A stretch of DNA of 64,000 bases. It comes from Nitrospirota bacterium (GTDB lineage: Bacteria > Nitrospirota > Leptospirillia > Leptospirillales > Leptospirillaceae). Where the stretch lies: assembly GCA_023481175.1 (NCBI GenBank), contig JAMCWM010000003.1, forward strand, positions 1 to 64,000, read 5' to 3'. The notes under the pieces were generated by a model. It searched no databases, was not told the origin of the DNA, and was given only the letters and a program-made list of their open reading frames with translations. Shown piece after piece: positions 25,291-33,754 of the stretch. The number at the start of each line of letters is the position of its first letter. The stretch's first letter is position 1. Position numbers and translations under genes: made by a program.

Positions 25291-26058
25291 TCAAAGTGAT
25301 CCGGGAGCCGGGAAAGTATGTACCCCTTCTTTCCCGTTAAAGATGTAGTATACAAACCGGACCGTATGGGTTTCTTTGACGAATTTCGGTTTCGGAGGGG
25401 CTCCGAAGAACATACCGACCGGTTCGTGCTCCATCACACCGCTGACCTTAGCGGTACATTGGTAGTTGAAGATGGTTGGAGTACATGCGATATTCTCCGC
25501 TCTTTTCATCGTAAAGATCTGACGTTCCCCCATTATCCGCATGTATTGAAACTTGCCGGATTCGATCAGAAGTTTCGCCATGTTTTGACTAAGCGGATAA
25601 CTTACATGACATGCCGAAACGCCAGAACAGGTCTCTCCACTGATGACAAGTTTTTTTGGAGTTGCATAAAATATTTTCCAGGATCCGTCCTTTTCCCGGT
25701 AAAATCTGGCGGTCGCCACCATTTGTGCATCTGTGGCGGACGGCTTGTTGAACCCGTCATATTTTCCCACAAGTTGTCCATTGATGGTAAAGTCGCAAAC
25801 GTTTCCAGGCTGGTTCTTGGCCGGAACACAATGGGACAATGCCGTCAATTTTTTGGGATTAAAGTCGAACGATTTGGCCAAAGGGTCCTTGAGCACGAGG
25901 TCCATTGGTGAGGTTTGACTGGATAGGTAAATCCGAGAGAATGCTCTTGATGCCTCTCCCACCGTTGGGGGCTTCTGATTGTGGTTGCAGGCTCCGAGGA
26001 GCAAAAGGCTGAAAAGTCCGATGAAACCGAAGAATTTTGTACTAGTGTTTCGGAACAT
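25291..26058 (-). CDS. Lipoprotein of unknown function
   Basis: 255 residues. Signal peptide with lipobox LLGAC (Cys at about 24). Six further cysteines (in 'SHCVPAK', 'NVCDF', 'TCSGVSAC', 'IACTP' and 'YQCTAK') are spaced as pairs, suggesting disulfides in the periplasm or at the cell surface. It is a single gene with its own terminator. No family recognised; surface exclusion is one possible role for a lipoprotein on a conjugative element. Confidence 0.65.
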   Translation of the reverse strand: MFRNTSTKFFGFIGLFSLLLLGACNHNQKPPTVGEASRAFSRIYLSSQTSPMDLVLKDPLAKSFDFNPKKLTALSHCVPAKNQPGNVCDFTINGQLVGKYDGFNKPSATDAQMVATARFYREKDGSWKIFYATPKKLVISGETCSGVSACHVSYPLSQNMAKLLIESGKFQYMRIMGERQIFTMKRAENIACTPTIFNYQCTAKVSGVMEHEPVGMFFGAPPKPKFVKETHTVRFVYYIFNGKEGVHTFPAPGSL

Positions 26059-26139
26059 AAAAACTCCTTTATTTGGGGGTGAATATCAGGGAGATCCGAA
26101 AATTCAACGGTTCTCCGGCGAAAATTACAAGAACCCTTT

Positions 26140-29100
26140 TCAGACCAATTTAGACACTCTCGGCATACGGATTAGTCTGGTATCGAGTAGTTTTAACTCG
26201 GCATCGATCTCGTCCTTCACCTTTGTGTTCCGATACATGACAGACGTATCCATCCGAGCCGAATCTTGATGACGGGAGGCGCTTAACCAGTTAAAAGATC
26301 CGATGCACATCAGCTCGGAATCCTTGATCAAAAGCTTGCTGTGGACCCTGTCTACAACTTTTACTGAAATATTCATCGACTCCAGCTTTGTCAGTGAAAC
26401 CACAAAATCGTCTCGGTCCTTTCTGCCTTCACCCTCGTTGAAATTTTTATCGGTATAGACTGTCACGGACAGACCTCTCTTGATCGCCTCTTTTAAGGAG
26501 CTTTCGAGAAATGAAATAGCCTTTGCCTTGATCCAAGGAGACACAATAATCACCTCCTTGTTTGCCGTTTTCAGAATATTTTCTAAAGCTTCGTTGTGGG
26601 ACTCCAGCGTTTTAAGGATTTTAAAATCCTCTCCCGGAGAAATCAGATCATCCCTTGAAGGCTGGACGATCGACAATTCATTGTCTGAGTTCTCGAAAAG
26701 AAACTCTGCCATAATTCCTGAAGGGCTTTTCGACTTCTCGTTGAAAATATTCATGTTCCCAAAAACGAGAAAACTGTCTTGGGCTCTCGATACGGCGACA
26801 TTCAGCATGTTCTCGTTCCTGTCAAAAAATAAGGATTGTCCGAAATCTCCTCCCGAATAGACGGAAGAGAAGATGACGATCCTCCTCTCCGCCCCTTGGA
26901 GAGCGTGGACGGTCCCGACAGTGATCTTGTGGTCGGGGCCGAGTTCACCGGAAATCATCGAAGAAACAAGTCGGCTCTGCGAAGCAAACGGCGTCACGAC
27001 CCCAACGATCTCGTGGATCGGGACATCATAATGACTTTCGAGTTTTCCTTTGTTTTCGGAGATCCATGAGGCGATGGCCCTTGCTTCCGAGGGATTGGAC
27101 CGGCTTCCTCCGCTTTTTTCAGACTTTCCGACAATGTGGGCATATCCCCAATAAGGAAGAATCCGGTCTTCGATTTCTCCCTGCCTGGGAACGAGTTTCC
27201 CGCCGTAACATAATCGGTTGCAGTACTGGATGATGGGGTCTGCGCATCTGCGATGCTCGTAGAGGTACATCCCTTTTTCGAGTTTCCTGTCGTAATGGAA
27301 TGGACTCGCCGCATGGGCCATCCGCATGACGGATCCCATCGATGCGGAGCGGCCGTTCCCCTTCATCCGCTCGAACTCGTCCTCGGATGGTCCGTCGACG
27401 ATTCCCGACTTGAGCATGTTCCCCCTGTCGACGATCTCCCGAATCGACCAGACGGGCTCGATCTGCTTGACATCGCCCACCACCAGAGCTTTTTTCGCGA
27501 GGGAAAAAGAAGCTCCGGCAACCTCCGGCGAGACCTGTCCCGCCTCGTCGACGACAAGCAGATCAATGAAGTCGTACAGGTATTTCTTATCTCCCTCCCA
27601 TGCAGAGAAAGCGTCTGGGAACTTGTGAAAGGTCGATACGGTGCAGGGAAATATTTTTGCCCATCTCCGCCATTTCCTTTGAGTCTTTTTGACTCCCTTC
27701 GTGTCTTTCAATTGATCGTTTCCGGAGTGGATCGTCGTCTTGCACTCCTTGATCCAGGCCCCTTCCCAATAATGGGTCGCCAGCCGAAACATCCTGTACC
27801 GGAGGGTTGTATCCATCTTCCTGTCCGCATCGAGGAACGATTCGACCTTTTCGCCGAGAACCTTTCGACAATAATTCTCCCAGTCCGAAGCGGCCAACTC
27901 GAATTCCGAGATCAGGACTTTCGCCTTCTCGACAGTTTCCGAAGCGCGAATCGTTTCCTGCTCTTTTTTTGAACAAAGGATTTTCAGGGAATACTCGATC
28001 GCATCGATGTCCATCTTCGGCAGAACATCAAGGGGAATTCCTTTCGACTCAATGAACGCCTGTATCCGGTATCGCCGTTTCTTCCGGACGGGCGGCAAAA
28101 AGGAAAGAAGTCCGTACCAGAACGGTTCATCGGCGAGATAGCCGATCCATGATCGCAGCCATTCCCTGGCGATCTTCAGGCTGTCGGAAACGTCTGAAAG
28201 TTCTTCAGTTTTCTCTCGGAGAAATTTTTCATGATCGTTCCCGGCAACTTTTTCGAGTGTCGTCCGCTTTTTTGCGCGGATCACCCACAGGGAACGCAAC
28301 GTCTCCATTGCTGAGCGAGCCTCCCGGATTTCCTTGCGGATCAAGGAAAGGGCATCCTCGACAGTCGAATCCTCCTTGGCGGAGAAGGTAGCCATAAACC
28401 GTTCAAGGAAGACTCTTTCTGCCTCCAGAACCCTCTCGGACTTTTCCATTTCTTCGATGGCCCCGACAAGGTTGTATCCCTTCAGGAGAGCATCGTTCTT
28501 TTTCGCCTCCGAAGAAAAATAAAGCCCGTAGCTCCCGTTGAAGGACTTCGGCAACCAGCGGCCCTTGAGCGGGTCCGATTCGGCAACTCGGACTGCTCCG
28601 AAACTCTCGATCACATTCGTCACGGCTTGGTTGTTGGTGGAGGCCACCGCGATCACGGGCGGGGAGGGAGCATCGTCATCGCTCAGAAGGGGCTTGACCC
28701 AGAGAGTTGCGACGATTCCCTGGATGAGTTTCGTTTTTCCGGTACCCGGAGGACCGTTGACCGGGAGGATCCCCCTGTCACCGAGCGAGAGAAAATGGGC
28801 CAGCGCGTCCCTTTGGGCATCGGCCAGAGAATGATCCGGATCCATGTGGCCAACGTGCGAGAGTGAGAAATCTTCCGAGGCAATTGCCGGCAGGATGATC
28901 CGATCTTCATCGGAAAGCGTTTCATCGAGAAGCGGCGTGTCGGGATCTTTCGATTTCAGATCGTCATAGAGAGCAATGATCGATTTGGCTTCGGAACTTG
29001 ACTCCCGGACGGTGACCAATACCTTGTCGTCGAGCTTCTTGAACCTGGTGGAATCGAGTCCTGTGCAAACAGCTTTTTCCATCTCTTCAATGTAAAGAAG

Positions 29101-29619
29101 AAGACGTTTCCATTTTTCCGGGTTCGATTTGGATGCCAATTCGAGATCAAATGGATTTTTCGTCAGAAAATCGTCGAGGGTTTGGATTTCTCCGACAACG
29201 ATTCCCTTGTCCGGATAGACGGGATCCAGAATGTCCCGGGGAACGAGCGGAGAATCTCCGACAAAGAGATTCCCTTTTCGGTCCATCGAAACGTTGACGG
29301 AAATGGTAGAAAACCGTTGGACGCTTCCGCCTGGCCCAACGGTGTGCTCGGTCGTTGTCTGATAGAGGTTCGGATAGACGAGCAATGGAGCAAATTCCTG
29401 GTCGGAGGGAATTTTCGCTTTGGCAAAAAGAGAATGCACAGCGGTCTTGTCGCGTAAACGACCGTCAATCCACTCCGCTTTCGTCAACGTCAGATACTTC
29501 TCCTCTTTTCCCTCGATCGGCTTTCCTCCCTCTTTATCGGGAAGGATCCCGCTCGCCAGAGTCCCATCGACAAGGGAATTTCTCCAGTAGTGGATATACC
29601 GAAGTGTCAATTTTTGCAT
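26140..29619 (-). CDS. SF1 helicase-PLD nuclease protein (Mokosh type II-like defence protein)
   Basis: 1159 residues. After a 280-residue N-terminal domain comes a split superfamily 1 helicase: Walker A 'NGPPGTGKTKL' (about 288-298), coiled-coil insertion, Walker B 'LLVVDEAGQ' (about 686-694), 'TVGTVHALQGAERRI' and 'NVAVSRAQD'. The C-terminal domain is a phospholipase D-like nuclease with one HxK motif ('VHSKLLIKD', about 1090) and 'GSFNWLS'. A COG1112-type helicase fused to PLD is the layout of MkoC, the single-gene type II Mokosh anti-phage system. It stands alone next to the repressor; assignment is by architecture only. Confidence 0.75.
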   Translation of the reverse strand: MQKLTLRYIHYWRNSLVDGTLASGILPDKEGGKPIEGKEEKYLTLTKAEWIDGRLRDKTAVHSLFAKAKIPSDQEFAPLLVYPNLYQTTTEHTVGPGGSVQRFSTISVNVSMDRKGNLFVGDSPLVPRDILDPVYPDKGIVVGEIQTLDDFLTKNPFDLELASKSNPEKWKRLLLYIEEMEKAVCTGLDSTRFKKLDDKVLVTVRESSSEAKSIIALYDDLKSKDPDTPLLDETLSDEDRIILPAIASEDFSLSHVGHMDPDHSLADAQRDALAHFLSLGDRGILPVNGPPGTGKTKLIQGIVATLWVKPLLSDDDAPSPPVIAVASTNNQAVTNVIESFGAVRVAESDPLKGRWLPKSFNGSYGLYFSSEAKKNDALLKGYNLVGAIEEMEKSERVLEAERVFLERFMATFSAKEDSTVEDALSLIRKEIREARSAMETLRSLWVIRAKKRTTLEKVAGNDHEKFLREKTEELSDVSDSLKIAREWLRSWIGYLADEPFWYGLLSFLPPVRKKRRYRIQAFIESKGIPLDVLPKMDIDAIEYSLKILCSKKEQETIRASETVEKAKVLISEFELAASDWENYCRKVLGEKVESFLDADRKMDTTLRYRMFRLATHYWEGAWIKECKTTIHSGNDQLKDTKGVKKTQRKWRRWAKIFPCTVSTFHKFPDAFSAWEGDKKYLYDFIDLLVVDEAGQVSPEVAGASFSLAKKALVVGDVKQIEPVWSIREIVDRGNMLKSGIVDGPSEDEFERMKGNGRSASMGSVMRMAHAASPFHYDRKLEKGMYLYEHRRCADPIIQYCNRLCYGGKLVPRQGEIEDRILPYWGYAHIVGKSEKSGGSRSNPSEARAIASWISENKGKLESHYDVPIHEIVGVVTPFASQSRLVSSMISGELGPDHKITVGTVHALQGAERRIVIFSSVYSGGDFGQSLFFDRNENMLNVAVSRAQDSFLVFGNMNIFNEKSKSPSGIMAEFLFENSDNELSIVQPSRDDLISPGEDFKILKTLESHNEALENILKTANKEVIIVSPWIKAKAISFLESSLKEAIKRGLSVTVYTDKNFNEGEGRKDRDDFVVSLTKLESMNISVKVVDRVHSKLLIKDSELMCIGSFNWLSASRHQDSARMDTSVMYRNTKVKDEIDAELKLLDTRLIRMPRVSKLV

Positions 29620-29656
29620 GTCGCCTCATAAATTTGTCGTAAGCATTCGTTTAAAC

Positions 29657-30418
29657 TCAAACCCTTTTTTTTATTTTCCTCCGCAAAAGGATCCCGCTGA
29701 TCGAATGCATAAAGACGATATCGGCCTTTGGGACCGTTCTTAGCGTAAATCCATGATTGTGGCTCTCAAGCGCTACTTCTTCCCCGTAGTCGGCCCGAAA
29801 ATATTTCAGCATGACTTCCCCGGACTGGAGGCGTGTCACGACGATATCCCCCGGCTGTGCCAGTGTGGATGGTTCCACGAGCACATAGTCCCCTTCATTG
29901 ATCCTTGGACTCATGCTGTCCCCTTCCACCCGCAAGATATAAGCATGCGGATCGTCGCATTCGATGACGGCGTATTCTGTCCCCCATCCGGGCGGGAACC
30001 CAAGGTCTTCCCAATGACGATCGGGGCCTCCCTGGGTTGTGCCGACTACGGGGATTGTCTTGAGAAAACTTTTATCATGGACAACTGTCGATGCAATAGT
30101 CGAATCTTTTTGTGCAGGTCCTGAAAATTCCACGGAAGATCCAAATTCGAGCCATTCCGGCGTGACCTTGAGTTCTTCGGCCAGCTTTTTAATCTTATCT
30201 CGTGATGGTTTATTTCTCCCAATAAGCCAGTGTTGGATGGTGGTAGTACTCACCTCCATCTTATTTGATAAGGCTTTCTGTTTAATTCCAGCCTTTTCCA
30301 TTGCCTCACGAAGTCTGTCTTTAAATTCCATAATCGGCATTTTACAACCAAAGGTTGAACCGAACAATTCAACACATTGTTGACTTGAATTAACATTTTG
30401 TTGTATGTTCTCATCCAT
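29657..30418 (-). CDS. CI-like repressor (HTH plus S24 peptidase)
   Basis: 253 residues. HTH at about 33-90 ('LREAMEKAGIKQKALSNKMEVSTTTIQHWLIGRNKP'-type; key part TTTIQHWL). The C-terminal S24 domain has 'VEGDSMSPRINEGD' (Ser) and 'VMLKYFR' (Lys), so it should self-cleave after RecA activation. The ATG at 30418 has AGGGAGG upstream but lies inside the divergent gene; ATG at 30340 or 30328 would leave the operator gap free. Master switch of the element by analogy with lambda. Confidence 0.88.
   Translation of the reverse strand: MDENIQQNVNSSQQCVELFGSTFGCKMPIMEFKDRLREAMEKAGIKQKALSNKMEVSTTTIQHWLIGRNKPSRDKIKKLAEELKVTPEWLEFGSSVEFSGPAQKDSTIASTVVHDKSFLKTIPVVGTTQGGPDRHWEDLGFPPGWGTEYAVIECDDPHAYILRVEGDSMSPRINEGDYVLVEPSTLAQPGDIVVTRLQSGEVMLKYFRADYGEEVALESHNHGFTLRTVPKADIVFMHSISGILLRRKIKKRV
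30353..30403. promoter_or_regulatory. Operator region between the CI-like and Cro-like genes
   Basis: CAACACATTGTTG (30370-30382) is a palindrome with arms CAACA/TGTTG. AACATTTTGTTG (30392-30403) is the reverse complement of the 22600-22611 site. GTTGAA-N8-TTCAAC (30354-30373) overlaps. The arrangement resembles the multiple operators of lambdoid switches. Confidence 0.65.
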
Positions 30419-30644
30419 GAAAAACCTCCCTTCTGTCCAAGAAATTATTTCCTATTTTGGGAACCAATCAGAGATGGCCCGGATCCTTTCCATCAGTCCG
30501 CAGGCTATTCAGCGATGGGTTTCCACCAATCACCTTCCAATCCGGCGCGCGATCCAGATCGAACGCCTGACCGATGGAAAGATCCGTCTCGAGGACATGC
30601 TTCCTCTGACGGGCGTGCAAAAATCCGAGGATGTGGCCTCATGA
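30405..30644 (+). CDS. Cro/YdaS-like HTH protein
   Basis: 79 residues from the ATG at 30405 (ATG at 30417 possible; neither has a good ribosome site, so the message may be nearly leaderless). 'SEMARILSISPQAIQRWVSTNHLP' with 'RRAIQIERLTDGKI' is the YdaS/Cro pattern. It diverges from the CI-like gene and starts the replication operon. Confidence 0.8.
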   Translation: MFSSMKNLPSVQEIISYFGNQSEMARILSISPQAIQRWVSTNHLPIRRAIQIERLTDGKIRLEDMLPLTGVQKSEDVAS

Positions 30645-30799
30645 AGAGTTTTTTGAGGGCGGACGCATCCGCAATGGCGATTCCCCGAATGCTCGAACGC
30701 GATCTCCGTTCTCTGCATCCCGAGGTTTTTCCCTCCATTCTTCCCGATCCTGAGCAAAAACGCCAGAAAAACACGCTTTTTCACAGGCAGGGAGTGTGA
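30641..30799 (+). CDS. Small hypothetical protein (52 aa)
   Basis: ATG overlapping the TGA of the Cro-like gene (ATGA), ending just before the initiator gene. Basic, no motif. Supported by tight operon packing only. Confidence 0.5.
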   Translation: MKSFLRADASAMAIPRMLERDLRSLHPEVFPSILPDPEQKRQKNTLFHRQGV

Positions 30800-30800
30800 C

Positions 30801-31736
30801 ATGAGCCTTCAGGCAATGGACTGGGCCCTTCGGAAAGTCCGGGGGCTTTCTCCAACACAAAAACTGATTTTGATCTGTCTGGGCAATCATGCCGGCCCCG
30901 ATGGGACCTGCTGGCCTTCCCAATCCGTGATTTCGGAATATACGGAACTCTCGCGGGAAACGATTTACAGAAACCTGTCAGACCTGGAAAAGCGGGGTCT
31001 CATCCGGTCCATCCATCGCCGGGACCAATCCGGGCGGGATCTGTCTAAGAGCTACGTCCTGAATCTTCCAAAAGAAGAGGGCTCCCGTACGGAAAAATCC
31101 CCCGGTGAGACGGAAAGTCTCAGGGGTGAGACGCAGGATCTCACCGGGGGGGCAAAAATGACAAGGGGGAGAGACGGAAAGTCTCACCCAGTAAAATCAA
31201 GGTTTTCTGAACATCGGGGTGAGACGCAGGATCTCACCGGTGAGACGGAAAGTCTCAGGGAGGGAGACGCAGAATCTCAGGGGGGTGAGACGCAGAGTCT
31301 CACCTCTAAAGAGAACCAGTCAAGAAAAGAATCAGTCATTAGAACCAAAAGAATAGAAACAAAGACTCATGTCGAAATCGCAAAATCAGCGATTGTCGAC
31401 CCGCCTCCGCTTCCGGATCTTCCGATTCTCTGGAAAACCCATTGCCCATCGCTTCCGCAGATCCGGGAAACAACACAGAAACGGCGAGACAAAATTCAAA
31501 TCCGACTCAAGGAACATCCCGATCCATCCTGGTGGGTGGAGGTGATGACCGCGATAGAAAAATCCGCATTCTGCCGGGGAGAGAATCGGTCCGGATGGAG
31601 GGCGACGTTCGACTGGCTCATCGAAAATCAGGACAACGCGATCAAGGTTCTGGAGGGCAAATATTCCGGAGCCAACAGATCTTCTTCGAGAGGAAACTTC
31701 GACTTCGATGTCGAAAAATGGGCGAGGGAAGGATGA
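30801..31736 (+). CDS. Replication initiator (lambda O-like, HTH_36)
   Basis: 311 residues with GGGAG upstream. The N-terminal winged helix ('LSPTQKLILICLGNHAGPDGTCWPS', 'ISEYTELSRETIYRNLSDLEKRGLI'; each a separate segment) is that of phage O-type initiators and HTH_36 proteins. The middle is a low-complexity linker rich in 'GET' repeats because the DNA there is an iteron array. The C-terminal domain ('WWVEVMTAIEKSAF...WRATFDWLI') is common in phage replication proteins. It probably binds its own iterons and recruits the loader encoded next. Confidence 0.8.
   Translation: MSLQAMDWALRKVRGLSPTQKLILICLGNHAGPDGTCWPSQSVISEYTELSRETIYRNLSDLEKRGLIRSIHRRDQSGRDLSKSYVLNLPKEEGSRTEKSPGETESLRGETQDLTGGAKMTRGRDGKSHPVKSRFSEHRGETQDLTGETESLREGDAESQGGETQSLTSKENQSRKESVIRTKRIETKTHVEIAKSAIVDPPPLPDLPILWKTHCPSLPQIRETTQKRRDKIQIRLKEHPDPSWWVEVMTAIEKSAFCRGENRSGWRATFDWLIENQDNAIKVLEGKYSGANRSSSRGNFDFDVEKWAREG
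31104..31304 (+). repeat. Seven 21-bp iterons inside the initiator gene: putative replication origin
   Basis: Units start at 31104, 31125, 31168, 31218, 31239, 31262 (20 bp) and 31284. Each is a partial palindrome with arms GGTGAGAC and GTCTCACC or close variants. Units 1-2 and 4-5 abut exactly. Placement of iterons within the initiator coding sequence is the lambda O arrangement. Confidence 0.85.
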
Positions 31737-32191
31737 ACAAGTATGAATTTGCACAGCTGCTTGATCCGCTTCTGACGGCCTTTGAAAAAACCATGGCCGA
31801 AAAGCTCATGAATCTCTGGTTTGAGGAATGCAAGGATTTTCAAGGATGCGAGATCAAATCCGCTGTCCGGCACTTTCTCGATTCTCCCTCCCAGAAGTCT
31901 TTTCCCAGGGTCGGAGAATTCAAGGCCTTTCTTGGATCCTCGGGTCGATCTTCCGAAGCGGCTCCTTCAGGCAAGTTGCATTCCTGTTCCCGATGCTCGC
32001 ACGGGTTCTGTTCGGTGACGAGATGGGTTGGACAATCCCCGGTTCCGGTCCGCTATACATTCCGCTGTTCCTGTCCTTCGGGCAGTCATTTTCCCGGGCT
32101 TCCGCCGGTGTCTCCCTTCGAGCAGACGGAGAAAGAGGCTCGTGCATCGGGACGTGAGAACTGGGAGAAAAGGGAAAAGCTGATTTCTTAA
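31733..32191 (+). CDS. Putative helicase loader / replication accessory protein
   Basis: 152 residues; the ATG overlaps the initiator stop. The N-terminal 80 residues are helical ('YEFAQLLDPLLTAFEKTMAEK', 'AVRHFLDSPSQKSFPRVGEFKA' in parts), like phage loaders that follow initiator genes. A cluster CSRCSHGFC and later cysteines may bind zinc. The role is inferred from position (lambda P analogue). Confidence 0.5.
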   Translation: MNKYEFAQLLDPLLTAFEKTMAEKLMNLWFEECKDFQGCEIKSAVRHFLDSPSQKSFPRVGEFKAFLGSSGRSSEAAPSGKLHSCSRCSHGFCSVTRWVGQSPVPVRYTFRCSCPSGSHFPGLPPVSPFEQTEKEARASGRENWEKREKLIS

Positions 32192-32200
32192 AAACTAGAG

Positions 32201-32220
32201 ATGGTATTTGAAAATACCAA
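32201..32220. promoter_or_regulatory. Operator-like palindrome, copy 1
   Basis: ATGGTAT-N6-ATACCAA, one base short of the perfect palindromes at 41594 and 58636. It sits 20 bp upstream of the ATG at 32241. Confidence 0.6.
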
Positions 32221-32240
32221 CTAAGGTCAGGAGAAACATC

Positions 32241-32432
32241 ATGCGCATCAAACGATACTGCGGTCACGAGGAGGTCATCAAAGATCCTGAAACAATAGAC
32301 AAGTTTCTGATGGAGCGCGGCCGGAAGTGCGAAAAATGCCGGACCATCGGAACTCCGAAATCCCGGAAGGCGATCGGGGAAGAACAGCTTCCCCGGCCCA
32401 TGGCGGTGACTATGGACATCTACCGGGAGTGA
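32241..32432 (+). CDS. Small basic protein (63 aa)
   Basis: ATG with AGGAG 7 nt upstream. 'RYCGHEE' and 'CEKCRTIG' could bind zinc. First gene after the operator-like palindrome, ahead of the secretion genes. No family recognised. Confidence 0.55.
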   Translation: MRIKRYCGHEEVIKDPETIDKFLMERGRKCEKCRTIGTPKSRKAIGEEQLPRPMAVTMDIYRE

Positions 32433-32500
32433 GAGGGGGAGGCGAAGAGTTCGCCTCCCTGAATGCGGGTAATCCGCACAATCGAAAAAGGAGGTTTGAC

Positions 32501-32797
32501 ATGGGTGGACAGACATTCGGATCGATGGCAAATGGCATCACGACCGGGACTCAGGGGATCGGCGCCCTGATCATGTATGTGTTCGCGCTTGTGGGGGTCA
32601 TTCTGACCGGTATGGGGATCCATGGGTTCTATGCCCATTCCAAGAACGAGGGCCGCCCGGGCGGAATAAAGATTGCGGCCGTGCAGACGATCGTCGGGAT
32701 CATTCTGGCCGGAGGCCTGATGTATTTCATCAACTCCGGCTCGATGACGATGGGAGCGGGCACGTCGACCACGCTTCAAAATGTGGTCAACCCGTAA
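32501..32797 (+). CDS. Small two-helix T4SS membrane protein (VirB2/IcmD-like)
   Basis: 98 residues with two hydrophobic helices (about 22-44 and 63-83) around a short basic loop 'AHSKNEGRPGG'. Size, topology and the Gly/Ala-rich tail fit VirB2-type pilins or the IcmC/IcmD/DotV group of Dot/Icm systems. AAAGGAGG precedes the start. Exact orthology not resolved. Confidence 0.55.
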   Translation: MGGQTFGSMANGITTGTQGIGALIMYVFALVGVILTGMGIHGFYAHSKNEGRPGGIKIAAVQTIVGIILAGGLMYFINSGSMTMGAGTSTTLQNVVNP

Positions 32798-32867
32798 TGG
32801 CGGGCCAAGAAGTCCTTCCCGGAGAGGGGCTTTTCATCGGGGCAGAAATGGAAGAAGGGAGAAAGAC

Positions 32868-33356
32868 ATGAAGGGATTTTTTTTGAAGGCGGGAAAGGGA
32901 TTGGTCTTTGGCGGAATGCTGTCGTGTCTGGTCTCCGGACCGGCGATCGCGGGAGAGACACCTTCTCTCCCGCCAGGGTTCTCGGCGGCTCCGCCGATTC
33001 CAGGTATAGGGGGCCGTTATCTCGGAACCGAACAGATTCTCCAGGTCGATAGGAAAAGCACGCCTGTCATTCGGTGCAAAAGCGGCTACGACTCGGTTCT
33101 GCTTTTCCCCGGAAGAAAGGTTCGAAAGATTTTTCTGGGCGGGAACTGGTGGGTGGGAGCGGTCACGAGAGCGGGGGGTGAGGGGGTTGTGGTCATCGAT
33201 CCTCCTGTTTCGCCTCAGGTGGATTCCAATCTTGTCGTGTTGTTCGACCAGGGAGTGATGATCTTCCGGCTGAAAACCGTATCTCCGGACAAGCCGTTTA
33301 TGGCGCGCACGATCGTCCGGATGGTGGCGAACGGTGGAGATCAGCGTCCGAAGTAA
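32868..33356 (+). CDS. Exported VirB9-N-like protein, copy B
   Basis: 162 residues with a signal peptide ending at 'GPAIAG'. The domain 'TPVIRCKSGYDSVLLFPGRKV', 'IFLGGNWWVGAV' and 'SNLVVLFDQGVMIFRLKTVSP' has the strand pattern of the VirB9/TrbG N-terminal domain but lacks the C-terminal domain. It aligns along its length with copy C at 36509. Its 3' end overlaps by 16 bp the convergent 'WxLW...CLP' gene. Probably periplasmic. Confidence 0.65.
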   Translation: MKGFFLKAGKGLVFGGMLSCLVSGPAIAGETPSLPPGFSAAPPIPGIGGRYLGTEQILQVDRKSTPVIRCKSGYDSVLLFPGRKVRKIFLGGNWWVGAVTRAGGEGVVVIDPPVSPQVDSNLVVLFDQGVMIFRLKTVSPDKPFMARTIVRMVANGGDQRPK

Positions 33357-33664
33357 AAAGGCCGGACTCGGGCCGGTAGGCAGACGTAGTAAAAAGGCCA
33401 TCCCTTTGAATAATTCGGCCGGTCCATCGCCATGTTGGATAGTTTCTTCTCGCAGTGATTTCTCGAAGAGAAAGCAGAAACGGCCAATGCTTCGTCGAAC
33501 GGAAGAGGGGTGGATGGACTTTGGGGATTTGGGTACTGGATAGCGTTGTAATTGAGGACTTCCTGCCAGAGAACCCAAGAGTGGGAATCGTCGGCGGAAG
33601 CGAGAAGAGGGGAAGCGAAAAACATGCCAAGAACGAAGATCGGAACGGAAAGTTTTTTCGACAT
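33341..33664 (-). CDS. Small exported 'WxLW...CLP' protein, copy B
   Basis: 107 residues; ATG with GGAG. Signal peptide ending near 'PLLASA'. The mature part has 'HSWVLWQEV', 'AFSSRNHCEKKL' and 'YYVCLP'. Convergent with, and overlapping, the VirB9-N-like copy B. Paralogue of 17224-17481 and 36834-37217. Confidence 0.7.
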   Translation of the reverse strand: MSKKLSVPIFVLGMFFASPLLASADDSHSWVLWQEVLNYNAIQYPNPQSPSTPLPFDEALAVSAFSSRNHCEKKLSNMAMDRPNYSKGWPFYYVCLPARVRPFYFGR

Positions 33665-33754
33665 GGAATCTCCTCTGGTTGGATCGTGCGCGCCGGCCCG
33701 ATTTTACCGGGCGGCGGACGACCTGTCCAGAAAACCGCGGAAAGGAAAACGATC

